Made by a program: the position numbers and the translations under genes. Below are positions 27,823 to 38,750 of a DNA stretch of 64,000 nucleotides, in pieces. The stretch comes from Corythoichthys intestinalis (lineage: Eukaryota; Chordata; Actinopteri; Syngnathiformes; Syngnathidae). The stretch is taken from contig NC_080412.1 of assembly GCF_030265065.1 (NCBI RefSeq), positions 25,782,501 through 25,846,500 on the forward strand. The letters run 5' to 3'. The notes under the pieces were generated by a model. It did not search any database and was not told the origin of the DNA. It was given only the letters and a program-made list of their open reading frames with translations. Position 1 is the first letter of the stretch. Each line of letters starts with the position of its first letter.

Positions 27823-30800
27823 CTTTTTAAAAATAAGATCTAAAGGTTTTTTGAGTGAAAGCAGTGAATTAGTCATTTTTTAAAATTCTAGTTACATCTG
27901 AGATGCAATTGTTGGCTGTTTTCAACAATATACATCAAAAATAAAGACATTGATTGACTGAAAATGATAAAATGTCTTGTTTTCTCATGTATATCTATAA
28001 TTGCTCTTCACCTAAAAATATATTTGTTTTATCCAATTACTCGATTAATCGATAGAATTTTCAGTCGATTACTCGATTACTAAAATATTCGATAGCTGCA
28101 GCCCTAATTGCGACCTATCACCATAGGTATATTTACGAATTGTTTCACTGATATAAAAACGTGATTTCACTTGATATTTTCTAGATCCCTTATATATCTA
28201 GAACCCCTCCTCAAAATGAAAAGGATACAATAATGTTCCAAGGCCCCAGCCGCAGCCAGTTGGGCCAGAACCCTTTATAGAGCGCGAAGAAACCTTCGTT
28301 CCTCCACGTCTGCATCAAGCCATCCAACGTGCCTTTGTACATGGGTGACCCTGAAATCACCCGCTGGTTCATCATGCGCGTACGCACCACATCCACTGGG
28401 TTGGATGCCAGTGCTCCTGCCAGGCCGCATGTGAAACTTGAACTATGCACCCGAAAAAAAAAAGACATAGTTAAAGCCAAGATTGAGCTCAACTCTTAGC
28501 AAACAGCCTTACATGAAATGCGTCAAAATGGTGTCACCCATAACACCGGATCGGAGGAGGTGCTTCTTTGTGATATCGTAGACGGGAAGTTCCACGCCGA
28601 CGACAATGGCAGCTCGCTGCGCCGTGGGGATGACACCCTGATGACCAGAAATTCACATTTTACTCTTTTGTTGCTTTTGACGATGATAGACGTCCAATCA
28701 TGTGGCTCTTGTCATCCTTCTGCTGTGAATTTAAGCGAGTTTATCACTAGTAGATGTCCAATCCATTCGAAGTGTGATCCCTCCCATTTCAAAGGGATTG
28801 GATGCATATCGCTGTCAATGGCAGCTAAAGAGATTAAATGGATGTGAATGGTGCCAACTCACTCTCCACAGGCCTTTGGTCCCCTCTGTCTGGTAGATGT
28901 TGATGAAGTTGGACATCATGCTGCCTTGAAGCAGACTGCCCTGTGCCTGCATTCGGATCTGCAATCAAACAAATGTCGTATTTTAAAACCTGATGATTAA
29001 TTTGTCTCTTGTTGAGGAAAAAAAATCATAAACGCTCACCTTAAGGACATCTGTGGGATTTGCCAAAGAGGATGACAGTACGCCAGAAACGACGCCACAG
29101 AAAACGTTGATGACCATGGTCTCATCTGCCATCAAAAAAACATTTGCTTCACATAATTTCAACAATTTTATTTACAGTTCGACCGAGATAGGATTTTCAA
29201 AGGCTGATACCAATTGAAAAATGTATATATTTTGTAATATACTATATTTGTAATATAGATTTTGTAAGCAGATATATGTATTTTTAAAGCACATTGATGA
29301 GGAAAGGCAATAGCATACTGCACGAATGCTATTTTTGGACCGCAAGGCTGCGTGACGTTACCATCATAAACCGGAAGAGGGTCAACGTAGAAGCACACTC
29401 GCATAAAACCAATACTAGTCTCCTTGTTTTCTGCCGGTAATCTTTCAAGAAAGAACATGCAGAGTAAAACACTGCTGCTATGGAGCTTGTAGAAACGACT
29501 CTAGACATTACGACCGTCCACATACAGTGCCTTGCAAAAGTATTCCCCCCCTTGAACCTTGCAACCTTTCGCCACATTTCAGGCTTCAAACATAAAGATA
29601 TAAAATTTTAATTTTTTGTCAAGAATCAACAACAAGTGGGACACAATCGTGAAGTGGAACAACATTTATTGGATAATTTAAACTTTTTTAACAAATAAAA
29701 AACTGAAAAGTGGGGCGTGCAATATTATTCGGCCCCCTTGCGTTAATACTTTGTAGCGCCACCTTTTGCTCCAATTACAGCTGCAAGTCGCTTGGGGTAT
29801 GTTTCTATCAGTTTTGCACATCGAGAGACTGACATTCTTGCCCATTCTTCCTTGCAAAACAGCTCGAGCTCAGTGAGGTTGGATGGAGAGTATTTGTGAA
29901 CAGCAGTCTTCAGCTCTTTCCACAGATTCTCGATTGGATTCAGGTCTGGACTTTGACTTGGCCATTCTAACACCTGGATACGTTTATTTTTTAACCATTC
30001 CATTGTAGATTTGGCTTTATGTTTTGGATCATTGTCCTGTTGGACGATAAATCTCCGTCCCAGTCTCAGGTCTTGTGCAGATACCAACAGGTTTTCTTCC
30101 AAAATGTTCCTGTATTTGGCTGCATCCATCTTCCCGTCAATTTTAACCATCTTCCCTGTCCCTGCTGAAGAAAAGCAGGCCCAAACCATGATGCTGCCAC
30201 CACCATGTTTGACAGTGGGGATGGTGTGTTCAGGGTGATGAGCTGTGTTGCTTTTACGCCAAACATATCGTTTTGCATTATGGCCAAAAAGTTCAATTTT
30301 GGTTTCATCTGACCAGAGCACCTTCTTCCACATGTTTGGTGTGTCTCCCAGGTGGCTTGTGGCAAACTTTAAACGAGACTTTTTATGGATATCTTTGAGA
30401 AATGGCTTTCTTCTTGCCACTCTTCCATAAAAGCCAGATTTGTGCAGTGTACGACTGATTGCTGTCCTATGAACAGACTCTCCCACCTCAGCTGTAGATC
30501 TCTGCAGTTCATCCAGAGTGATCATGGGCCTCTTGGCTGCATCTCTGATCAGTTTTCTCCTTGTTTGAGAAGAAAGTTTGGAAGGACGGCCGGGTCTTGG
30601 TAGATTTGCAGTGGTTTGATGCTCCTTCCATTTCAATATGATGGCTTGCACAGTGCTCCTTGAGATGTTTAAAGCTTGGGAAATCTTTTTGTGTCCAAAT
30701 CCGGCTTTAAACTTCTCCACAACAGTATCTCAGACCTGCCTGGTGTGTTCCTTGGTTTTCATAATGCTCTCTGCACTTTAAACAGAACCCTGAGACGATC

Positions 30801-33800
30801 ACAGAGCAGGTGCATTTATACGGAGACTTGATTACACACAGGTGGATTCTATTTATCATCATCGGTCATTTAGGACAACGTTGGATCATTCAGAGATCCT
30901 CACTGAACTTCTGGAGTGAGTTTGCTGCACTGAAAGTAAAGGGGCCGAATAATATTGCACGCCCCGCTTTTCAGTTTTTTATTTGTTAAAAAAGTTTAAA
31001 TTATCCAATAAATGTTGTTCCACTTCACGATTGTGTCCCACTTGTTGTTGATTCTTGACAAAAAAATTAAATTTCATATATTTATGTTTGAAGCCTGAAA
31101 TGTGGCGAAAGGTTGCAAGGTTCAAGGGGGCCGAATACTTTTGCAAGGCACTGTATGAAGGATGTTTTCTTTACACGTTTCCCGAAGCCAAAAACTAAGG
31201 GGAAAAAATGTGAACAAAGGATGAACTCGTGCAGACATCCAAAAGATCAGATTAAGCAAAGTGAATTCATTCGTCTTCATATGCAGTAAATATTTTGTTC
31301 GGGGCCCTGGTCCTACAGATCGCCAATCCTACCCCGAAGAGGTAAGCCATTTTGATATTTTTACTTATTTTTTTTAGCGTGCCGTTTTGCCGTGCTGCTT
31401 CTATCTGACAATGAATGACCTGAAAAAAATTAAAATTTTATTTTTATATCACAACAGTCATGTAGGCCTATTTTTCTAAAATACTGATATTTTAATAATT
31501 TAGCCATGTTTGGCCATGGTCTTTTTGTAGTAAGCCTGTTCATGCCTACAGGTAGGCTCCAGATTTAACAGCTTAACCTTTTCTGTTGTGAAGAAACAAC
31601 CTTAGTAAGGAGGAAGTGTTCATGAAAAAATTGAAAGTGTTCGTTGGCTGTCACTGAGTAGCATTTGCGATCGCTACACAAAAATAGCTATATAAATTAC
31701 CTCCAAGAACGGTCAGAGACGCAAGACAAACATAGAATATAATATATAAGAAAGACAGGGCATATGGTGGTAAAGGATAGCTTGTTGAAATAGGAGAATG
31801 TCAGTGTCGTAAAGCAATGCACACAAGAAAAAGGTGTCGATACAAATGCTACTTCTTGATCAGGTCTGCTCTTTTTCCCAGTCTTTTTCAGCCCTTAACA
31901 CTCAAGCCATCTCTTTAACTGAAAATTTGTATGTTCTTCCACATCTTTACCAGTGAATTTGGCACCAGCGACATCATTTTCGGACAGAATTTGTAGGTTT
32001 ATCTCAGTAAACAGCTGGTTTGTACACTATTTACAACCATCTAGCAGGAGGGACAAACGCGAGTTTGACCCCTCTAGCAACAGTTGCTAACATCATGAAT
32101 ATTATTGAGCAAACCTGACGTGTTACGAGCGGTACGCTATTAAAACACACACTATATAAATGTATGTATGAGAATTCAAATCTGCCAATAGCTCTCCAAA
32201 CATTTAATGCACTTTAGTGTAACAGTACACACTTACGTGAAACAAAAAGTACAGAACGGGTAAGGAGCAGCAGAAAACGGCAAAATACAACATATAAGAA
32301 AGTCAAAACAGTAACCTGACTCACAAATGTTTTCAGTAGAAGTACTGGATTTAAATTATTTCCATCTTCTTTCTTAAGTTCAGAAAATGACTGCAGATTG
32401 GATGAGTTATTGCACACAACGATTATGGTTAGCGTTTAGCATTAGAAGTTAATGTTAGCAAATAGCTTCCATGCTATCAGTTAGCATCTACATAGCATAA
32501 TCAATTACCGTATTGGCCCGAATATAAGACGGCCCTGATTATAAGACGACCCCCTCTTTTTCAAGACTCAAGTTTAAAAAAAGACTTTTTGAACACCAAA
32601 TTAATTTTTATACAGAAAATAATTACAGTACATCTGAAACAAATGATTATAACAATATAGCGTCGTGAATGGGTATAAAGTCTAAATCGCGAATATAAGA
32701 CGAGCGCGACTTTTTCATTCTTATTTCAATGCAAAAAAACACAGTCTTATATTCGGGCCAATTCGGTACATTCCTGGCCGACAGCAACAACTACATTAGC
32801 TTACGTATGGATGACACAATTGTTTTTTTGAGCTTACTTACAATGCTTGAACAAGGAACAAAACAAGAAAACTGGAGGTGCAAAATTCACATTTAACAAA
32901 GATCATCATCTAAACAGTGAAAATAAGTTATCCTGTTATATCGGCTTTTAATTTGTAAATCGTAAATTAAAAAAAAAAAAAAAAAAACTTCACAAATCAG
33001 CCAGCTGGTATATCAGTTGATGTTTAATCATATTTCTATGTTATAATGTTACCTTCCGGGCGACTGACAAAAAGCCTCTTCAGGGAGTTATAAGTTCCAA
33101 TCTTGATGGTCCCGTAAGATGCTTGTCTCAAGAGCGCAGGTGAGATCCTGCGAAAAGCACACACAGAGTTTTTTTTATTAATAAAGAAGACGTATTTTTT
33201 CAGTTTAGTTTTCTCTTAAACTGTTACTACTTGAAAATGCAAAGTTTTTGACCCCGAGTAGAGTGCCCGGATGCCCTCCTCTTTGCCGATCCTGAACAGG
33301 GCGTGGAACATTCCCCTGTAGCGCACTTCCGTGTACTGGGACTGACCCTGCACCTGGAGTCGCGTCTTTGTCAGATCGATGGGGAATGTGCCTAAAAAAA
33401 TATATATATAAACGCAGTTGTTAGTACACTGCGGGTGTGGTTCTAACCTTGTGTTTGTTCCTTTGGAACATTAAAATACTCAATAGTCACTATGACCAAG
33501 CCGCATATTCGATTAACTATTAACACTTTCAGTGCCGTTGGCAAAGATTGACATTTAATCATGTGGCTTGTTTTTATCCTGCTGCTGTGAATTTAAATGA
33601 GTTTATCACTAAAAAACATCCAATCCATTTGAACTGGGAGACTGGCAGCTGCTAACGCTCCCATATCAAGTGGACTGGATGTGTATTGTCATTGGCAGCC
33701 AATTAGTTAAAAAGACAAATATGTAAAACTTGAACATTTACACATTTACTATCGGCTGTTTTCAGAAGAGCCGAGCCCTGATTGACAGACATTTTAACAC

Positions 33801-36281
33801 ATTTCTACTTTGATTTTTCAAGACTCATAAAATATTGTGCTCCGTCTTCATATAAGGTCAAGGGCGTAGGTTTGCATAGGGACGGTAGGGACTAGAGGTG
33901 TGCAAAATTTCCGATTCTTAGATTATTCGCGATTCGGCCGTGGAAGATTCGAGAACGATTCACAAACATCCAAATTCCGATTATTGAAATATGCCAAGTA
34001 AAGCAGAAGTACGACACACTCAGCGCGCCGCGCGGTCTTCGGTACGCAATTAGGGACGGAGCGAGAGTAGCTAAACATCATGCTTCTCATTACCCGGCCC
34101 CTCGCCAATGCTCAACTCACGGCTCTAGCTCAACTCATGCCACGAGATAAAAAAAAAAAAAAAAAAACATACCTGACTGCTGCCGAAAAGCTGCTACAAG
34201 CCACATTATGTTACGGTAGATATCATTTATATAGGACTAGATGCCTTATAGCTTCGGTATCGTTACCAGCACATCTACAAAAAACTAGATGCGGGCGTTA
34301 GTAACGGCCGCCATCTTAAAGCAGTACACTTCCCTGCAAGGCTGTTGTTGCGAACCTTCCAAGCGAACCTAATTAACTTTTTATCTAAAATACTCCTAAA
34401 TCGGTAAAATATTGACTTGAATCTATCTTTAAAATAGTTTTAAAACTTTTACATGTTGAAACTAGACAAAAGAGAAATTATGGAATAACAGGAGCAATTT
34501 TAACAACTTTAACGGTTGATTCACAACATTAAATTAATTGAAAGTAGTTTAAAGCTGCTGATATAGAATGGGGACTGGAGTTTTTTTATTTACTGTTATT
34601 TTTGTATATTTGTTTACTGCTATATGTTAACTTGATATTGAAATAGTAGTTTGGTTTAGCCTGAGAGGATTTTTGAACAATTTTGGAACTAATGTACAAA
34701 ACAAATTAAAAAAAAAAAAAAAAAAAAAGGAGTGGGGTGCATCAATAATCGTTTTATAATCGAATCGGAGCCTCTGAATCGTAATCGTAATCGAATCGTT
34801 AGGTGCCCAAAGATTCCCAGCTCTAGTAGGGACATAACCCTACCAACTTTTCAGGATGCTGAAATTGTCCCCACCAACTTTTAAGCAACCTTATTTGCAT
34901 TATATAATGACTTCAGTTATTTAGTTCATTTAGATTGCCTTCCCATATGTTGTAAGGATAGAGTTGACCCTACCATTATTAAGTGAATTACAGTACCTTA
35001 ATTATGTTCAGACTTACATTGACCACTTTTCACTTGCAGAATGTGTCAGTCCATTTTTTCCCCTCAAACGCACATTTGATTGGCTGATTACTTCACCCCC
35101 CCAACCACACACACAGACAAACACACACGCATTCACAACCTGACAGAAATAAAACATGCCGCCGCCTCCGCCCTCTTTGAAAACGAGGGATATTACAAGT
35201 TTTTTTCTGCCAGCAGCCGCCACTGTAAGTAATGTAAAAAGATGTCAATGTAGTGGAGGTGGGAAACACACCACTAATTTTTCTACAGAAAGTCTGACCT
35301 GCATTAGAGTTAGCAAAACATTAATCTGTGTAAATTTCTTGAATTTCGAGAAGGAAGCTGGGTTGAGAGAAATATCCTCCTGTATGTTTTCTACTGTTAA
35401 CGTTAAATAAACTAAGAAATGTAGTGAAGTAAGGATTGCCGCCTTATAGACAGTTAATTGATGATTACCAAGTTCGTATTTCTTGTGTATGTTAATATAA
35501 TTTGTGTCCAGATATTGAAATTTAAATTTGCTGATAAAATCCAGACATTTTTTGGTTTTCAAGTTTTCAAAATGTTTCTTTTATTAGTTTTTGAAAACAA
35601 AGGTTTGGATCTAACGGTGTATCACCTGAACCAATACACATGAAAGTTAATTTTTAATTAATTATTAATTTTGCATTAATCATTTAGCTTATCAAGTAAT
35701 TATGTTCATATTGGTGAGAAATTTAGCCCTGACCAATGTTCACCCAGTCTGTTTGGTCTTATAAATGTCCCGTTCCCAGCAAAAAGTGCACATGCATGTT
35801 ATGCTGTTATATCATCCCTACCAATATTGAGACCAAACCTACGCCCTTGTATACAGTACATCTGCTCTATCTGATAGAATAACTCTAATATGACTGTTTG
35901 TACACTATAAATAAAACAAAATGTCCTCCGATAAATGTAATAAAATAACCCCAATAAATTCAGAGAAAATATCATGAAAATGTGTCAACTGCATGTTTAA
36001 AAAAAATTTATAAAGTAACTTTACATGATAAAAAAAAACAATGATTGCCGTGTCTCGATCTTTGACGAGGTGCATCACCTACCGAATTCTGCGACAATCG
36101 AGGCCATCCCGCCGTAGATGAACGGCTTCCAGTTCAGGTTGGTCATCTCTCCTGCTGCGGCAGCGCCGGCTGCGGCCGCCTCTGCCTGCTGAAGTCCGGC
36201 TAGGAACAACAGCAAAGCCCCCAGACACAGGTCTACGCAGCAGCGCTGTGACAGGAGGCGAATAAGCGCAACGTAAAACAT
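21847..36281 (-). CDS. slc25a14: Mitochondrial carrier SLC25A14 (UCP5/BMCP1)
   Basis: An inner-mitochondrial-membrane carrier of the UCP subgroup; human SLC25A14 exchanges small inorganic and dicarboxylate anions. Exons (minus): 36281-36083, 33391-33253, 33147-33053, 29125-29040, 28958-28863, 28637-28513, 28442-28229, 21888-21847. Every junction phase agrees, totalling 331 aa. The three carrier repeats show the signatures PIDLTK (exon 2), PTDVLK (exon 4) and PVDVVR (exon 7). [19 protein letters not shown] and [18 protein letters not shown] match UCP5 more closely than SLC25A30. The N-terminus (residues 1-47) is hydrophobic and then Ala-rich; a second ATG (MTNLNWKPF) would give the shorter form. 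The last exon, [13 protein letters not shown], lies 6.3 kb away across a transposon-filled intron. Confidence 0.95.
22031..23256. repeat. Fold-back (palindromic) element split by a hAT
   Basis: The arms 22034-22261 and 23177-23253 are complementary: GGTAATACTTCATTTGGCAG on the left against GGTAACACTTAATTTGACAG from the right arm, both continuing through CATAAGAC and CATAATTATGA. A partial third arm occurs at 23515-23560. No coding sequence. Confidence 0.7.
22262..23176. mobile_element. Non-autonomous hAT (TAGAG type), 915 bp
   Basis: The ends are TAGAGCTGGGAATC and, reversed, TAGAGGGGTGCGAAATTTCC. The perfect 8-bp duplication CTCATGAC lies at 22254-22261 and 23177-23184. The same family occurs in the opposite orientation at 33893-34825. 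An internal AAGATGGCGGC motif (22763-22773) matches the YY1 consensus. Confidence 0.92.
23946..26136. mobile_element. Short hAT element split by a Tc1
   Basis: The ends CATACGCCGAG and CTCCGCCTATG are imperfect inverted repeats. The perfect 8-bp duplication ACTACATC lies at 23938-23945 and 26137-26144. Removing the inner Tc1 (24379-26015 plus TA) leaves about 552 bp. The left part holds extreme T-, G- and C-runs (23958-24030). The right-end family recurs at 42850-42934. Confidence 0.85.
24379..26015 (-). mobile_element. Tc1-like transposon, 1637 bp, decayed
   Basis: The ends CACTGCTGGCCAAAAGTATT and AATATTTTTAGCCCGCAGTG are part of long inverted repeats and are flanked by TA (24377-24378, 26016-26017). 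The minus-strand transposase is broken: 25385-25597 encodes the N-terminal domain ([32 protein letters not shown]), and only scattered parts of the DDE domain are readable in other frames. It lies in the slc25a14 last intron, inside a hAT. Confidence 0.9.
26153..26384. mobile_element. Miniature hAT element, 232 bp
   Basis: The ends CGGGGTGGGCAAACC and GTTTGCCCACCCCTG are inverted repeats. The perfect 8-bp duplication CTCTATAA lies at 26145-26152 and 26385-26392. It abuts the target duplication of the preceding hAT (26137-26144) with no base between. Its interior resembles 13249-13484. Confidence 0.92.
26923..28106. mobile_element. Non-autonomous hAT (TAGAG type), 1184 bp
   Basis: The left end TAGAGCTGAAACGAATACTC and the right end CGATAGCTGCAGCCCTA are imperfect inverted repeats. 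The perfect 8-bp duplication ATTGCGAC lies at 26915-26922 and 28107-28114. The core at 27215-27305 (AACTAGATGCG ... CCGCCATCTTAAAGCAG) is shared with the elements at 22262 and 33893. No transposase. Confidence 0.92.
28670..28835. repeat. Dispersed palindromic repeat (slc25a14 intron 5)
   Basis: ATGATAGACGTCCAATCATG, then GTGAATTTAAGCGAGTTTATC, and a half reading TCCCATTTCAAAGGGATTGG. It recurs in introns of several genes here. Confidence 0.6.
29525..31153 (-). mobile_element. Near-intact Tc1-like transposon, 1629 bp
   Basis: The ends CAGTGCCTTGCAAAAGTATT and AATACTTTTGCAAGGCACTG are perfect over 20 bases. They continue as inverted repeats of about 200 bp and are flanked by TA (29523-29524, 31154-31155). 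It contains the transposase at 29743-30762 and lies in slc25a14 intron 3. High end identity and an almost open reading frame suggest a young copy. Confidence 0.96.
29743..30762 (-). pseudogene. Tc1 transposase, one nonsense codon
   Basis: A DDE transposase that cuts and pastes its element into TA sites. From ATG at 30762 the frame reads [10 protein letters not shown], then TGA, then [15 protein letters not shown] and onward without interruption to a stop at 29743. That is about 339 residues, the family norm. The N-terminal paired-type helix-turn-helix domains ([34 protein letters not shown]) precede the catalytic domain, with aspartates in [11 protein letters not shown] and [11 protein letters not shown] and glutamate in [11 protein letters not shown]. 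The TGA stands where relatives have Arg, consistent with CGA-to-TGA decay at a CpG. A downstream start would lose only the first residues. Confidence 0.93.
32508..32766. mobile_element. Miniature inverted-repeat element, 259 bp, TA-flanked
   Basis: The ends CCGTATTGGCCCGAATATAA and TTATATTCGGGCCAATTCGG are near-perfect inverted repeats, flanked by TA (32506-32507, 32767-32768). Non-coding; in slc25a14 intron 3. Confidence 0.85.
33520..33710. repeat. Dispersed palindromic repeat (slc25a14 intron 1)
   Basis: AGTGCCGTTGGCAAAGATTG, GTGAATTTAAATGAGTTTATC and CAATCCATTTGAACTGGGAG, followed by an inverted half ending GCAGCCAATTAGTTAA. It is the fullest copy of this repeat in the window. Confidence 0.6.
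33859..35849. mobile_element. hAT element (CAAGGGCG type) hosting a nested hAT
   Basis: The ends CAAGGGCGTAGGTTTGC and GACCAAACCTACGCCCTTG are inverted repeats. The flanks TATAAGGT and TATACAGT match at 6 of 8 positions, a decayed target duplication. After removing 33893-34825 the element is about 1.05 kb, comparable to 17915-18782. It lies in slc25a14 intron 1. Confidence 0.85.
33893..34825. mobile_element. Nested hAT (TAGAG type), 933 bp
   Basis: The ends TAGAGGTGTGCAAAATTTCC and AAGATTCCCAGCTCTA are inverted repeats. The perfect 8-bp duplication GTAGGGAC lies at 33885-33892 and 34826-34833. It is the same family as 22262-23176, in the opposite orientation, and was inserted 26 bases inside the surrounding hAT. 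Confidence 0.93.
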
Positions 36282-37140
36282 GATGCTATCGAGATGATCG
36301 GGGACTCTCTCATCAGCATCCGCACTCGATAGAACACTGCGGCCGGAAATTGACAACTGGGCGGCGTCACGACGGCTGCTTCAATGCTATTGGCTCTCGT
36401 ACATGCCAATCAAAACCACAATGTAATGTCGAAGGACGGTTGAATATAATAAGAATTTTAAATAAGTTTTCTTTTTGTTGGTTTTATGAAGACACGACAC
36501 GACGTGTAAAAAACTATACACGCATAAAAAATGATAATAACTAAATATTTTAGAACAGACGGACACGGCGGCAAAAGTCACGAAACGACGCTTCGTCGCA
36601 ATTGGTTGATCACTAACATCAGTCATACGCTCCGCGATTCTATTGGAGGAGGACGAACCTTGCCGAGTGACCGTCGAATGTAACAACAATAAAATAACTT
36701 CTTGATTAACTCACGTAATTGACAGTCAAATTAATATATTTATATTAAAATGTAACTTCATCATAAAAATCTTGAATTTCTAAACATGAATAGCTGAAAT
36801 CGAAGAACACTGTCCTAATGAGTTAGCCGTTGTCGGCTAGTCAACTAGCACTTTCAGGGGATTACTACTAGCCTGTTGGATCGCTTCCAAACACTTTCCG
36901 ATACAGATAAATTATTCTTACGTACCTGAGCAGTGTCAATAAAATGCAGCAACTGCTAGTCCGCTAGCTTTTCCATGATTCAACACTTATGTAGGGTTAA
37001 CTCCGACGAAGCGAAGAATGACAAACTTGTTTGTCGTCGCGTTCTGCTTAGCTCCATGTAAGCTAATGTCAAGTGTAACGGAACCATTTTAGCCATGGTT
37101 TCCGGTTTGCGCTTTCAAAGTAAAACGGCTGTAAAGCTCA
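36282..37140 (-). promoter_or_regulatory. slc25a14 upstream region
   Basis: Sequence 5' of the slc25a14 start is CpG-richer than its surroundings up to about 36660. It has CCAAT/ATTGG motifs near 36392 and 36601. No TATA box was seen near the start codon. From 36700 to 37140 I see no gene or delimited element. Confidence 0.4.
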
Positions 37141-37199
37141 ATATCGTAATGTTTTTGTTGTTTGTGATAAAAATCCAAGAATAAAAAGATGGAAAATGT

Positions 37200-37340
37200 G
37201 CAATGTGCATAAAAACTTTGGCACTCCAACAGAAAACATATCAATTTTCAATAGATCTTCCTTTTGTGCAAATAACACCTTCTAGACGTTTCCTATGACT
37301 TTCAGTTAGTTTCTGGATTTTGGATAGAGGTATTATGGAC
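37200..37340 (-). mobile_element. Tc1-like transposase C-terminal fragment
   Basis: The minus strand reads IQKLTESHRKRLEGVICTKG, which resembles the last residues of Tc1/mariner transposases (LVESYRKRLAAVIANKG-like). No inverted ends were found, so only a relic is called. Confidence 0.4.
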
Positions 37341-37526
37341 TTTTGGAATTTTTGCCCCTGTGTAACTATTTTGATGCATTTTCACATTTTAGTCGAATAT
37401 GTAGCATAGGGAACTAGTCCCTATTTGTTAGATTCCTGTTAAATGTTGGGGGGGAAATTTTTTGTTTGTTTGTTTGTTTATTTTTTTGATAAATGTGTTG
37501 AACTCACTTATCAACGCAATAAACTT

Positions 37527-38407
37527 ACAATATATATGGTGGAAAACACTCAGGTGACTTGAAGTTCCACTCAGACATCCCCAATTTGGCCAAATTTCAA
37601 AATTGTCCTATATGCATGAGTGAAGCATCGTTTAAAAGCTTAAAATCCCTATTTTCTGGGTGAAGAAAATTTTTGAACTGGAGGGTATTAGAAAAAAATA
37701 ATTAAACCCCTAAACCCTACCTCGAGGTGAGAGCATGAGAGAACATAATTAAAGACACCATTTTTTATTTTTATTTTAACTAGATATTATCGCATACTTA
37801 CCTCATTTCGAACCAAAACCTTCGTATAGCATGTATCACAGGCTGTCAAGACACAGCTGTGAATGCCCACAGCCGGACTTTTTAGGGATTTTATGGGTGA
37901 AACACGGTAATATAACTAGGGTCGCAATGTAGAAATCATAGACATCAATCAAGGAGTGGGTGAGATTTTCTTTTTCAAATATTTACCCTTTAAAATGTTT
38001 TTTTTTTTCTATTTTTCTTTGTTTGGCTCGTTTATTTATCATCTAAAATATCGGGAAAATGCAACATTAACAAAAAAATACAATTAAGGGATAGTTATGA
38101 GGTAGATATCCGTGACCTATTTACAGACACTATTTTTTTTTCATTGTGATGTAATTTGTTTAAAAGTTGAAAATATGCAAGTGAATAATTTTTTTAAAGT
38201 TTTTTTTTTAACTAATTATGAGACATCAATGAATGATTAAGCTAAAAATTATAGACATTTCGAATAATAAATATAATTACTTACCTTCTTATTGTGGCTG
38301 AGTTCAAAAACGATTGCGCTGTGTTTGTAAACGGGGGTCTCCAGGGTAAAATGGACAAATTGAAAATAGTTTGGGGGCTTAATGCGCCATGAAACAGTAA
38401 ACATATA
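37527..38407. repeat. Copy of hAT interior without ends (pairs with 39236-40105)
   Basis: About 870 bases run parallel to 39236-40105 in the same orientation. Shared blocks include GGAAAACACTCAGG, GACTTGAAGTTCC, GTATCAC with GTCAAGACACAGCTGTGAATG, and the closing GGGGCTTAATGCGCCATGAA. The second copy lies inside the hAT at 38936-40377; this one has no recognisable ends. Confidence 0.75.
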
Positions 38408-38750
38408 TACAGTAATTGAAAAAAAAAGAGTAAACTATCAGGTTTGGCCAAATGTTTTCATATACTGTATATTTATGCACTATTTACAACGCAAGCTGCC
38501 CAGGCACAGGTTATTGTGACTGTAGATGCAATTAAAATACTCATGAAGCCAATATATGGATGGCGTAGTTTAATTTAAATCAAACAACATAAGTCAATAG
38601 CAATCGTGTTAAAAAAAATAGTAAGAAGGTGGTGTTGGTGCTGAGGCCACCACAGCGGCAGCAGCAGGAAACATCACTTTTCTAATCATGGTCCATTACT
38701 AATAAATATTATTACTGCTCATTTATGCTGTCGTCATTTCCAGCCAAGGT

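Noticed and set aside
31321-31344. Splice-like segment CTACAG ... GAAGAGGTAAGC on the plus strand
   Set aside because: Only about 23 bases, no partner exon, and it lies antisense in an slc25a14 intron.
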